Below the pieces are notes generated by a model. The model was not told where the DNA came from. It made no database searches and saw only the letters and a list, made by a program, of their open reading frames with translations. From Bacteroidota bacterium (lineage in GTDB: Bacteria > Bacteroidota > Bacteroidia > UBA8524): a stretch of DNA of 64,000 nt. The stretch spans positions 1-64,000 of the forward strand of contig WBUH01000018.1 of assembly GCA_008933805.1 (NCBI GenBank). Reading direction: 5' to 3'. Shown here in pieces: positions 25,747 through 35,600 of the stretch (its first letter is position 1; the number at the start of each line of letters is the position of its first letter). The translations under genes and the position numbers were made by a program.

Positions 25747-27720
25747 CTACAATCCTTTGAGGCTTTCCAGCATTTGTTTCACCCGCTGGTTGTTGGGGTT
25801 GCGTTTAAGAATACGTTGTAAAATCTGTCGGGCTTTGTTGTATTCTTTCAGGTAATTATAAAGTCCGGCCTTGTTTAATAGCGCAGGCTCGTAGTCAGGG
25901 TCAAGAGTAACGGCTTTATCGTAATGTTCATTGGCTTTAGCGATGTTTCCCTGCAAGAAATACAAATACCCAAGATTGGTATGGCTTTGCGTATGTTTAG
26001 GATAGGCTTTCAGCAACTCTTCAAACAACTTCTTAGCTTCATCGGTTTTGTTCAGTTCAAGTTTTACTGTCCCCAACTTGGCTGTAAACTCAATATTTTG
26101 CGGGGCTTTTGCCACAGCAATGGCAAAGTATTTCTCAGCCTCTTTGCTGTTTGCAGTGCTGTAATAGGCTTGCCCGATTCGGTAGGCCGTCCAAGCATCG
26201 GGGTTTTCTGCTTTCGGGACGTATTTCAACAACTGGGTATAATCTATCTTTAAAAAGGCATGATGTATAAACTCTTTGGCGGGTGCATTGGCTTTTTGCA
26301 GATAAAACAATGCCGAATCTAATAACTCATATTTTGAGGGCTCAAACTTCTCAAAATAGCTTAAATACGCCCTCCCTTTGGTCAATGCATCGGTATTTGG
26401 GTTATTTACCGAGTAAATGCCTATAAAACGGGCTACTTTGTTAGCTTGTTCAGCACTTAATGTTTTCTTTTCAGGTTTACGGATGTAGTGGTCGTGCACA
26501 GTAACGTGCGGAATATCAATAGTTCCCGTACTGGGCATATGGCAACTGCTGCAATCGTTGTTTGCCTTTTTGCGTATCGCTTCTGTTTCGGTACAAGTTT
26601 GCTGTTGGTGGCAGTTGATGCAAGCATCATTAAACACTTGTTTGCCCGTTACCTTAACCGATACGTGCGGGTTATGGCAAGTAATACACGTTAACTGCAT
26701 TTTACCCTGCGCCGCATTTTTATTGCTGTTTATAAAGCAGTTACTCATTTGCAATCTTTCAGCATGAGAGGCCATTATAAAGGCTGTATCGCTGCCTTCG
26801 TAGCGGGGCATAAACACTTCAAAGTAATCGCTAAGCACCATACCGGGTCTAAAATCGGTAAACTCCTTCCCTTCTTTCAATACTGCATTGCCCTGCAAAT
26901 GGCAGCGTTGGCAAAGGTCAATCTGGCGTTGCCAGCTTAGCTTGCGGGGGTTTACTATTGTGTAATCTATTTCTTTGGCGGTATCCACCAACTTGCCTGC
27001 TTGTATTTGTGCTACGTGCAATTGGCCGGGTCCGTGGCAACGCTCACAGTCGATACCACCGGGTATTTTGGTAAAACGGTTTTCTGAACCTTGTACAAAA
27101 CCGGGCAACCCGTTGTGGCAACTCATACACTCCAAGCCTATTATCCGGCTAAACCGGGTATTATGGCCGTCTTCGAAACCGGGGGGTAAATCCCATTTGC
27201 CTTGCTGGGCATACCATGTAAGCGGGGCTTGGTTTAAATACCCGTTGGTTTCAATAATGTGTGAGTTGGTGTGTTGCCCTGAGCCAACAATGTAGCTGAT
27301 ACGCTCTACCCGTTTGTGTACGGTATCTTTCCCCTCAAGCCTATATTCTTTAATGTAAAATTCATCTCCTGCCCAATAAGGTTGGTAGTAAAAATCACGG
27401 TATTTATCATACACAGCCCCGTGTTTAAAGTTAGCCGAGCTTTTTTCTGGAGTAGCCTTATCAAACGATAAGCCCATGCCCGTATGGACAAACGTACTGT
27501 GTTTATCAGCGTGGCAAGCTCGGCAGGTGTTCATGCCTACATACTTTACGGTATCGTGGTGATTGAGGTAGGCCAATGCCACAGGGCTGCCTTCGCTGCT
27601 TTTGGGTTGGCAACAAAAATGGATGCACACCCCTGCAAAAGCAAAAAGGGCTATCAGCAACAGTATTATTTGCGGCCTGCGAAGCATTTGTTTTTTGTGG
27701 TAACGAAGTAATGGCTTCAA
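25747..27720 (-). CDS. Multihaem c-type cytochrome with C-terminal TPR repeats
   Basis: Seven CXXCH haem-binding motifs are present at about residues 66, 198, 225, 270, 345, 367 and 390 (CRACH, CMSCH, CERCH, CQRCH, CITCH, CINCH, CSSCH). They fit a cytochrome c554 / doubled-CXXCH type fold. The C-terminal 190 residues carry TPR units (AYRIGQAYYSTANSKEAEKYF, TNLGYLYFLQGNIAKANEHY, LNKAGLYNYLKEYNKARQIL). A single hydrophobic segment (about 15-33) exports the protein; cysteines at 32, 36 and 37 follow, so it could be a lipoprotein, but this is uncertain. The Met at residue 12 is an equally good start. It probably moves electrons in the periplasm. The partner is unknown and no other redox gene is adjacent. 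Confidence 0.85.
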   Translation of the reverse strand: MKPLLRYHKKQMLRRPQIILLLIALFAFAGVCIHFCCQPKSSEGSPVALAYLNHHDTVKYVGMNTCRACHADKHSTFVHTGMGLSFDKATPEKSSANFKHGAVYDKYRDFYYQPYWAGDEFYIKEYRLEGKDTVHKRVERISYIVGSGQHTNSHIIETNGYLNQAPLTWYAQQGKWDLPPGFEDGHNTRFSRIIGLECMSCHNGLPGFVQGSENRFTKIPGGIDCERCHGPGQLHVAQIQAGKLVDTAKEIDYTIVNPRKLSWQRQIDLCQRCHLQGNAVLKEGKEFTDFRPGMVLSDYFEVFMPRYEGSDTAFIMASHAERLQMSNCFINSNKNAAQGKMQLTCITCHNPHVSVKVTGKQVFNDACINCHQQQTCTETEAIRKKANNDCSSCHMPSTGTIDIPHVTVHDHYIRKPEKKTLSAEQANKVARFIGIYSVNNPNTDALTKGRAYLSYFEKFEPSKYELLDSALFYLQKANAPAKEFIHHAFLKIDYTQLLKYVPKAENPDAWTAYRIGQAYYSTANSKEAEKYFAIAVAKAPQNIEFTAKLGTVKLELNKTDEAKKLFEELLKAYPKHTQSHTNLGYLYFLQGNIAKANEHYDKAVTLDPDYEPALLNKAGLYNYLKEYNKARQILQRILKRNPNNQRVKQMLESLKGL

Positions 27721-27841
27721 AAGTTCAGATGCAAACTAATTTCGGGTATAAATAATTAGAGCAACGCAACCTTTAAAAACTTTTGCTTGTCTAAAACGTG
27801 TAAGGCACATAAAACTAATGCCTAACATTGTATAACCAACT

Positions 27842-29929
27842 ATGAAAAATTTAAAGGGCGGCTTTTTTCTGTTTTTTATATTAACGGCTGCCGTTGCATT
27901 GGCTCAACACGAGCGTGATAACTGGTACTTTGGCAATAACGCAGCGATAAAATTTGGCAGCACCAATCCAAAACCAACCGTTGCAAATGATTGTGCCATG
28001 AAAACTCGTGCATCAGCCACTATCTCTGATGAAGTTACGGGCCAGTTATTGTTTTATACCGACGGAGTGAGTGTTTGGAACAAATTTCATGCATTGATGC
28101 CCAACGGTAGTGGATTAATCAATGAAATTAACGCTCAGGGCACATTGATTGTCCCTTTTCCCGGCCAGAAGGGCAAATACTTTATCTTTACGGTTAATGC
28201 CACAAAAACGCTTAGCTACTCAATAGTAGATGTGACCGAAAACAGCGGGCAGGGAAATGTAATTTCTAAAAACAACATTGTAGCCCAAAAAATTTCCTAC
28301 AGTTTCACCGCAGTAAAGCAATCGGTAAATAACGGTTACTGGTTGGTTACCCATAGCAACGGAGATGTGGCAAACAACTCGTTCTTCTGTTTTCCTATTA
28401 CCGAAACAGGTATAAAGCCAATACCCACTGAAATCAAAATAGGCATTTTGGGCAGAAACTTTGGTGATTTAGTCAGCAATGCCAAAGGCGATAAGATTGT
28501 AATTACCCACTACGCCGATTCATTAAATGCTTTTGCACAAGTTTTTGATTTTGATAAGCTTTGCGGACAATTGAGCAATCCTATCACATTGCACAGAGAC
28601 GCCAAATGGGACTATGCATATGGTATAGCGTTCTCTCCCGATGATAGTAAATTATATGTTGCTTACTCGTATATGGAGAGCCAAGTGGTGCAATACAGCG
28701 GCACTAATTTTAGCAGCTGGGGCATTGCAGCCACCGATGCGCAAAACCTTAATAACTTAATGCTTGGCCCCGATGGTAAATTATACATTACCACTCACGA
28801 TAATTCAATCCCCTCACCTGTTATTGATGTGATTGAGTTTCCGAACAACCCCGCGGCTACCTGCGGCTATAAAAAAGATGCCCTGAATTTGGGTATCGGG
28901 CGCAATAGTAATTTTGAGTTCCCCAACTTTATCAACGATACCAGCAAACACTTTATTGATGCGCCTAACTACGGAATCACCTTTTCGTTTACAAACACTT
29001 GTTTGGGTGACAGCGTAAAGTTTACCATTCACAGTAATTTCACTGCCGACTCTGTTCGATGGAATTTTAGCGACTTCGCCTGTCCTCCCGAAGAAAACAC
29101 CTCATCATTATTAAGCCCGAAGCATAAATACAGCAGTATTAACAGCTATGTAGCCACCTTAGACTGGTACCGATGCGGTATTGAATTGTTTATGGCAAAA
29201 CGGGTAATCATTGTTATTGCCGATGAAGTTTCGCTGGGCAATGACACAATGGTATGCAAGGGAGATAGTATTGTGCTTACCCCCACCGGTAAAGGCCCAA
29301 AACAACTGTGGAGTACCGGTGAAACTACGCCTGAGATAACTGTGAAAAAGGGTGGCACGTATTGGGTAAAGGTAGATAACGGACTATGCAGCGGAGAAGA
29401 CAGTATTGTAGTAATTGAACACCCCAATCTGTTGGTGGATATTGGCAATGAATATTCTATTTGTGATGATAGCTCGGAATTGCTGAAACTGGATGCGGGC
29501 AAAGGACACAACTATTATAAATGGACACCTACGGGCGATACCACACAATGGATTATTGTGAGCAAAGCGGGAGATTATTTTGTGATGGTGGAAGATAACA
29601 ACGGTTGTAAGGCCGGAGATGGTGCAACCGTGAAACGGTTATGCGACTTTACTTTTTATATGCCCAATGCTTTTAGCCCGAACGGTGATGGGAAAAACGA
29701 TGTGTTTGCCCCTGTATTTTCAGACATTACTGATTACAAAATTGAAATATTTGACCGTTGGGGAGCAAAAATGTTTGAAAGCACCAACCCCGCCTACGGT
29801 TGGGACGGCACTTATAAACAGCAAGCAGCCACAAGCGGCACCTACGCTTGGCAATTATCGTTTAAAGGACTTCAAAACAAACAGTTGCGTAACTACAACC
29901 ACCGTGGAAACGTGATGTTGCTGCGCTAA
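27842..29929 (+). CDS. T9SS type B cargo with gliding-motility C-terminal domain
   Basis: A signal peptide (about residues 1-21) is followed by a propeller-like region (HERDNWYFGNNAAIKFG ... FSPDDSKLYVAYSYMESQVVQYS) to about residue 350. Next come Ig/PKD-like modules (GNDTMVCKGDSIVLTPTG..QLWSTGETTPEITVKKGGTYWV and a similar repeat near 530). From about residue 606 the sequence MPNAFSPNGDGKNDVFAP ... KIEIFDRWGAKMFES ... GTYAWQLSFKG is the CHU_C or gliding-motility-associated C-terminal domain, the type B signal for the type IX system. The product is expected on the cell surface, possibly as an adhesin. It is a single gene. Confidence 0.88.
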   Translation: MKNLKGGFFLFFILTAAVALAQHERDNWYFGNNAAIKFGSTNPKPTVANDCAMKTRASATISDEVTGQLLFYTDGVSVWNKFHALMPNGSGLINEINAQGTLIVPFPGQKGKYFIFTVNATKTLSYSIVDVTENSGQGNVISKNNIVAQKISYSFTAVKQSVNNGYWLVTHSNGDVANNSFFCFPITETGIKPIPTEIKIGILGRNFGDLVSNAKGDKIVITHYADSLNAFAQVFDFDKLCGQLSNPITLHRDAKWDYAYGIAFSPDDSKLYVAYSYMESQVVQYSGTNFSSWGIAATDAQNLNNLMLGPDGKLYITTHDNSIPSPVIDVIEFPNNPAATCGYKKDALNLGIGRNSNFEFPNFINDTSKHFIDAPNYGITFSFTNTCLGDSVKFTIHSNFTADSVRWNFSDFACPPEENTSSLLSPKHKYSSINSYVATLDWYRCGIELFMAKRVIIVIADEVSLGNDTMVCKGDSIVLTPTGKGPKQLWSTGETTPEITVKKGGTYWVKVDNGLCSGEDSIVVIEHPNLLVDIGNEYSICDDSSELLKLDAGKGHNYYKWTPTGDTTQWIIVSKAGDYFVMVEDNNGCKAGDGATVKRLCDFTFYMPNAFSPNGDGKNDVFAPVFSDITDYKIEIFDRWGAKMFESTNPAYGWDGTYKQQAATSGTYAWQLSFKGLQNKQLRNYNHRGNVMLLR

Positions 29930-29968
29930 ACTGCTTGGTAAATATTTTATCGGTGATTTGAGATAGGT

Positions 29969-29999
29969 TTTGGCATTTTTATTGAAACCTATATACTTG
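29969..29999 (+). promoter_or_regulatory. Promoter of the TlpA-like gene
   Basis: TTTG (29969-29972), a 19-bp spacer and TATACTTG (29992-29999, one mismatch to TAnnTTTG) lie 18 bp upstream of the ATG. Confidence 0.5.
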
Positions 30000-30017
30000 T
30001 ATAAAATTTAACACCGA

Positions 30018-30518
30018 ATGAAGAAACTGATAATACCCATTTTGGCCTTTTTGTTTGCCGTGCCTGCAATGGCTCAAAACCGTATCCCCGATATTACTTT
30101 GAAAGACCTTAATGGTAATGCTATTAAAGTATCAGAAGTGGCCGATAGCGGAAAAATTGTGGTGATTAATTTTTGGGCTACCTGGTGTGGGCCCTGCCTG
30201 AAAGAGCTTACCAATATTAACGATGTGATTGAAGAATGGAAAGAGAAATACAATATTGAGTTTATTGCTGTTTCTATCGACGATTCTCGTACTACGCAAA
30301 AAGTAAAACCCTTTGTTGAAGCTAAAAACTGGGTGGGCTACAAAATATTGTTAGATGTGGCATCAGACCTAAAACGTGCCATGAACGTTCTTGACCCTCC
30401 TTACACGTTTGTGTACGACCAAAAAGGTAATTTGTATTACAGCCACCCCGGCTACCAAGAAGGTGCCGAAATAGAACTAGAAGAAAAAATTGCTGAGCTT
30501 GCTAAGTTGAACAAGTAA
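30018..30518 (+). CDS. TlpA-family thiol:disulfide oxidoreductase
   Basis: A signal peptide (MKKLIIPILAFLFAVPAMAQ) precedes a thioredoxin fold of about 145 residues with the active site WATWCGPC (Cys57, Cys60). The cis-proline is in LDPPYTFVYD near residue 124. This is the AhpC/TSA-Redoxin branch of secreted thioredoxins (TlpA/ResA), which reduce or oxidise cysteines of periplasmic proteins and often serve cytochrome c maturation. The multihaem cytochrome lies 2.3 kb away on the other strand, so a link is only suggestive. A bidirectional terminator follows. Confidence 0.9.
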   Translation: MKKLIIPILAFLFAVPAMAQNRIPDITLKDLNGNAIKVSEVADSGKIVVINFWATWCGPCLKELTNINDVIEEWKEKYNIEFIAVSIDDSRTTQKVKPFVEAKNWVGYKILLDVASDLKRAMNVLDPPYTFVYDQKGNLYYSHPGYQEGAEIELEEKIAELAKLNK

Positions 30519-30535
30519 CAGCTTCCTACTAATAG

Positions 30536-30573
30536 TAAAAGTCCGTTGTGAAAGTATCGCAACGGACTTTTTT
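30536..30573. terminator. Bidirectional intrinsic terminator
   Basis: Perfect 12-bp arms AAAAGTCCGTTG/CAACGGACTTTT with an 11-nt loop sit between two convergent genes. Confidence 0.9.
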
Positions 30574-30574
30574 A

Positions 30575-31984
30575 CTATTCGATATAAACCAAGAATGATT
30601 GATTGCCGAAATCTTCACTTACTTCAACCTTTTGCATGCTTGATTTTTTATCTCTCTTGTTAAAAAAATAAATATCAAGGCTCTCTCTTTTTTCATTTGA
30701 TATTGTTAATGTGTTTAACCCTTTTTGAAACTTGAACTTGCATTTTTGTCGACTTCCTTTTAAATCAATTTTTTGCTGAGTCAAATGGTTTATTTCGAAA
30801 AAAATATCTTTCTGTTCGTTCGATTTCCTAATAATCTTAGCATAAACAATTGAATTATTAAATCTTAGCGTATCGATAACTCTATCAATATTTTCTGATC
30901 TTGATTGAAAACAGTTTGTTTTCAAATCAAATAAGTTTGCTTCAAGTTTTAAATGACTATTTCTTGATGAGTGAATGTAATAAACTTTAATTCTATAATC
31001 TGACTTGCTTGAAGAAAACACTTCCTCATTTGCCTGAAAAACAATAGTTGCAAAAGGGTTTGTTTTGACTATTGTCTCAAAGTAATAATCACCGGTGGCA
31101 CTTTTTATTAACGAAGCTCCATTTTCACTCTTTAAACCTGTGATCTTCTCGATTGCAACTTTAATTGGAATATCCATTTTCACAGGCCTATTAAGGCTGT
31201 CTTGGACTAAGATCCTAAATTCAATTCTCTTTTTATCATCTGAGATCGTTTGGCAACCATAAAAAGAGAATTTATAACTAAGTAAGTCTACTTTGTTATG
31301 TAGCATTTTCCTCTCATAATCAAGATCCCTAATCATTCTAAGATATTGCCCCGTGTCTGTTTTTAAAATACTATCAATGAATATTTGCCGCAAATATTTT
31401 TCTGTTAAGTACTGCATGTTTTCATTGCATTTTTCCAAGGGTTCTCTATAATTAAGCTGCTCGGCAAGTTTATCAACCTTTTCCCCTACATTCAGTATAG
31501 CCTCGAGTATACCTCTATTTCCAAAATTGATTATTTTCTCAAGCTTTCTTAATTGTATTGAATCCGCTTCCTCAATGAATTCAATGAATGAAACTTTCCT
31601 GTTTCCCTTTTGGATAACTTTCTCATTAAATATGGGAGCGTGATCAATCTCTAAAACTACCATTCCAACTTCCCTAAGGGTTTGTTTTGGTTCAGCAAGA
31701 ACAAACTCTTTATCTTTAATTTTAAATTTCAATAGATTAGGTAACCCAATAGTTTCATCGCTAAAGGCTCCTCCTGCTTTGGTAATGATTTCTTTAGTAA
31801 AAGTATTGTTACTTTTATCATTGTAAGTGACTTCAATTTTCAAATTACTTGGTATCTCATGCCCTTCCTTATTAATCAAAATACCTTTAAGGTATTTTGA
31901 TTTGGTTTTAGAATCATTATTTTGAGATTTAGAAAATTGACAAATGAAAATAAGTGATAGTAAGAGCAAAAATTTAATTTTCAT
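30575..31984 (-). CDS. Secreted protein of unknown function
   Basis: A signal peptide (MKIKFLLLLSLIFICQFSKSQ) precedes about 450 residues without a family I recognise. An early beta-rich part (KGILINKEGHEIPSNLKIEVTYNDKSNNTF) resembles a carboxypeptidase-regulatory-like or SpaA-like fold. A helical region follows at about 140-220, then more beta-rich sequence. It overlaps the upstream gene by 11 bp and uses A+T-rich codons unlike its neighbours. The pair looks like one accessory unit. A shared terminator lies just downstream. Confidence 0.65.
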   Translation of the reverse strand: MKIKFLLLLSLIFICQFSKSQNNDSKTKSKYLKGILINKEGHEIPSNLKIEVTYNDKSNNTFTKEIITKAGGAFSDETIGLPNLLKFKIKDKEFVLAEPKQTLREVGMVVLEIDHAPIFNEKVIQKGNRKVSFIEFIEEADSIQLRKLEKIINFGNRGILEAILNVGEKVDKLAEQLNYREPLEKCNENMQYLTEKYLRQIFIDSILKTDTGQYLRMIRDLDYERKMLHNKVDLLSYKFSFYGCQTISDDKKRIEFRILVQDSLNRPVKMDIPIKVAIEKITGLKSENGASLIKSATGDYYFETIVKTNPFATIVFQANEEVFSSSKSDYRIKVYYIHSSRNSHLKLEANLFDLKTNCFQSRSENIDRVIDTLRFNNSIVYAKIIRKSNEQKDIFFEINHLTQQKIDLKGSRQKCKFKFQKGLNTLTISNEKRESLDIYFFNKRDKKSSMQKVEVSEDFGNQSFLVYIE

Positions 31985-32432
31985 ATAAGGTTATGATAAA
32001 TGGTGTGGCAATGTTGTCAATTGTTAGATCTGCTGGAAACTTACCACTGTATTCTAGAGTATCATCGGGATTATTTATAATGTAAGTGAAAGTGTCAACT
32101 GTATTGCATTTTTCGCATTTAATAAGATTAAAGAAAGTTGTGCTACTTTCGCCCTCCATTGTGATGTATCCATTTTCATCACTTTCATATGTATCCTTGT
32201 TAAGGATATGAATCTTTTGTTGACGAAAAACATCAATACTACCGTCCTTCTTTTCAATTCTAAACATGAATTTATTTTGTGTACTTTTTCTGAAATGAGT
32301 ACAAAATGCGTCAACGATGAGCGGTTGTACAAAAATTCCGATTATTAAAGGGATTACGAAATACTTTACAGACAACTCAATATCTTTAATTCTTTTAATT
32401 GTTTTTGCAATTTTTTCTAGTATCATTTCCAA
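31974..32432 (-). CDS. Membrane-anchored protein of unknown function
   Basis: The 152-residue protein has one helix (about residues 22-42, VKYFVIPLIIGIFVQPLIVD) after a basic N-terminus, then a soluble beta-rich domain with a CEKC pair near residue 108. No family is recognised. A second Met at residue 3 could be the start. It is coupled to the downstream secreted protein by an 11-bp overlap and shares its A+T-rich composition. Confidence 0.6.
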   Translation of the reverse strand: MEMILEKIAKTIKRIKDIELSVKYFVIPLIIGIFVQPLIVDAFCTHFRKSTQNKFMFRIEKKDGSIDVFRQQKIHILNKDTYESDENGYITMEGESSTTFFNLIKCEKCNTVDTFTYIINNPDDTLEYSGKFPADLTIDNIATPFIITLYEN

Positions 32433-32566
32433 ATAGCAATTAGAATTTTAAAAGTATCATATAAATATATTATCAGCAACATTTTTTTGCTAATCAAATA
32501 CAAATCAACTAATTAAAATTATACAGCAATTTATATTTTCTAAATATGGTTTTAGTAAATAATAAC

Positions 32567-32595
32567 AAAAAAGCGCAACCCGTTTGGATTGCGCT
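32567..32595 (-). terminator. Intrinsic terminator of the choice-of-anchor I gene
   Basis: On the minus strand the stem AGCGCAA/TTGCGCT is followed by a T-run. It lies about 25 bp past the stop codon at 32618. Confidence 0.8.
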
Positions 32596-32617
32596 CATAC
32601 TAAAAGCTATTGATAGG

Positions 32618-35600
32618 TTATTTTACAATTACCAATTTCTCGGTAGAAAGTACTTGTTTATTGGCTACTATGCGGGCAAAGTAGATGCCGTTATCCAAAG
32701 TAGCTGTGCTTATTGAAACTGTATTAGCTCCTGCGGGCATTGTTTGGGCAAACACCATTTTGCCTGCCATATCAAACACCTCAAAAGATACTTCTTGAGC
32801 ATTTTCAACGGTGTAGTCAATGGTTACTTCATTGGCTGCTGGGTTAGGATATAACTTGCATTTGCTGTTCTCAACCTCTTGAACACCGTTTGGCAATACA
32901 GGCAAGTTGCTTTTTACTTCATATACTGAAATAGTACCGCTTATTTCGTTAGCCACAATTATATAGCCTTTACCAGTTGGGCTAGCTTTAGGGCTAACAT
33001 AAATAATACCCTCAGGACCATGGTCGCCGGTAAAACTGGTGGTGCTACGGTTGTTTTTATAATCGCTAAAAGTTGGAGACGTTGGGTCAGTAATGTTGTA
33101 CACCATCACTCCGCCAATACGCTCTAACGCTACAAAAGCAAAGGTTTTACCCGAAATTGAGGCCAAGGTTACGCCTTCTGGTTCAGGGCCTTTTGCACGA
33201 CTGCGGCCTTTTAGTCCGTTACCTTCGTTATCAGCATTAAACAATACACCGTAAGTGGCATCAGCAGCCGTAATGGTTTCAAAATCATCACCGCTGTCAA
33301 AAACCCTTGTATTGTTACTAGCATTAAAGATTGAGAAAGAGCGGGCGCCTACCATATATAATTCGTCAAAGTCACCGTCTTTGTCGGTGTCACCTTGCAG
33401 GTTAGTTACACGCAAACGACCTAAGTTATGCGCTTGTTGCAACATAGGTGCTTGCGGGAATTTGGTAGAATCTAATTTAATAGCACCTACGGTGGTACGT
33501 TCGTTCAAACCAGTGTATTCTTTCTCATCACCTTCGTTTGCTGTAACAAGGTAGGTGGTTCCGTTAACAGCGTAATTGGCAATACCGTCGGCCAAAAAGA
33601 AACTCTTTACAGGCCAGTTGCTATTAAGTATTGTACCATTATTGTCTGAAGCATCAAAACCATTACCCATTAAACTAAAATCTTTAGTACCGCAGCTCCA
33701 AACTGATGTCGCTGTGTTGTTAGTAAGGTCAATAACTGCAATAGCGTTGTTTTCTTGCAACGTAACCCAAGCCGTTTTAGAATCGGCTGAAACGGTAATG
33801 TATTCGGGTTCAAAATCCTGAGCAAGTGTACTTGTGGCTTTAAGCTTGCGAACACCTGATGCAATCAAGGCAGTTTCTTGGCTGTTAAAACCGGTAAACG
33901 AAACCGTGGTAACGTTAGCGTGGGTAAGATTGGTAATGCCTCCACTGATATCAATCACGCTAACAGAACCTTCGGGGTCAACGGTGTAAGAATCGTTAGG
34001 TTGGCCTTCGTTGGCCGTCATTACTTTAGAACCGTCTGGGCTAAAAGTAACCATATCAGGCAATGCACCTACAGTAACTTGCTTTTGAAAATCGCCATTG
34101 GTATTAAAAAACACCACTGAACCATCCGACTGCTCGTTTGCATTGGGGCTTGCAGCAGCTACGATACCGTTTTTAACAGCTACGCTGGTGATACCGCCGT
34201 AAGTGCTCATATCAATTGATTTAATCAACGTGATATTGGCAGGGTTACTGAAATCAGAAATATCCAATCGGTCTTGTACGGCACTGATTGAGAATAAACG
34301 TTTTGAAGCAGAATCAAACATTACAATTTCACAAGTGCTTGAACCGACAACGGGTTCGTAGCTGGTTACGTAGTTTAGTTCAACCTCTTTGCTGGCTGCT
34401 GGTGCTTTGTGGTCGTTATCTTTAATATATACGGTAAACAAATTGCTGCCAGTAATTGATAGTCCTACAGGGCTTTCAAGTGCCAATGTAAAGTACTCGT
34501 CCTGTTCGTTCAGATTATCATCAGCAATAGGGATATTGATAACATGCGATGTAGTAGTACCTATAATGGTAAGGGTTTGATTAACGAAATTAAAGTCAGT
34601 TGCTGAAGCGGTATTAAACGCAGCACCTTTTAACACAAGATTTACTGTTGAGTTTGAAGGGTTTTTAATGGTGACATTCACTACCGCTACACCGGCATTT
34701 TCATTAACCGATATAAACGATTTAGCAAAAGAAACCTCGGTGTTGTAAGTAAACGAAAACTTATACGGGCAAAGCATAATGTTTCCTTCGCTGTCTTTAA
34801 CATTAGTTACCGTGATAGAAAGTGTAGCCGAGGGAGTGAACGGAGTGTTATAAGTTAAGGTAAGCGTATCAGCCAATGTACCGTTGTTGGTTCTGCTGAT
34901 GCTAACCAAGCCGCTGATACCCGTAAAATTAGATGTATTGGTTGCTGTTGCATTGTCCAAATCGCTGCTAAAGAAAACCTGGACGGTAGTTTGGTTGATG
35001 ATTTTAGTGCCCAATACTGAAGGAGGTCCGGGGAAACTCCATGTAGGCCATGTTTGGGGCGCAGTACCCGAAGCCGCTCCTACCCAATTAGCAGGGTTTA
35101 GGATAGCTGCACGCAATTGAGATGCTGTACCTGTTTGGGTACCGTTGTAGTAAGCATTAGCTGTATTGCCGGTTACGTTACCTGTAATAGTGCTACCGTT
35201 AAGGGCGTTTTGACCATCGGTAAGAGTTGCAGGTATTTTTGAATTACTTCCTGAACATGAGGTGTTTGCAGTAAGCCATCCATTTGATGAAAGCGCAGTA
35301 ATGTATTTAGGATTAGCAGCGGTACCTGTATATACTATAAATTGGTCGCCACCTGAACTTAAACCAAAACCACCACCTGTAATAGTGCCTTTACTAGCTG
35401 AGGGAACATCGTTTTTGATGTTTATGATTGAGCCAGCAGGTATGCACTCATTTGCAGGGGCAGTCCAAACAAATCCTCCGGCACATTGTGCAGGTGTATT
35501 ATCAGTGTACTTTGCATCGGTGATGTTAATCATCGTTCCGGGTAAAATGTCTACAAAGGTTAGCAAGACTACTTCATCGTCTGTCGAAGTAGCATTCATA

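Noticed and set aside
30018-30518. Cytochrome c maturation cluster with the multihaem cytochrome
   Set aside because: The TlpA-like gene is on the opposite strand, 2.3 kb away and separated by a T9SS cargo gene; there are no ccm or ccs genes.
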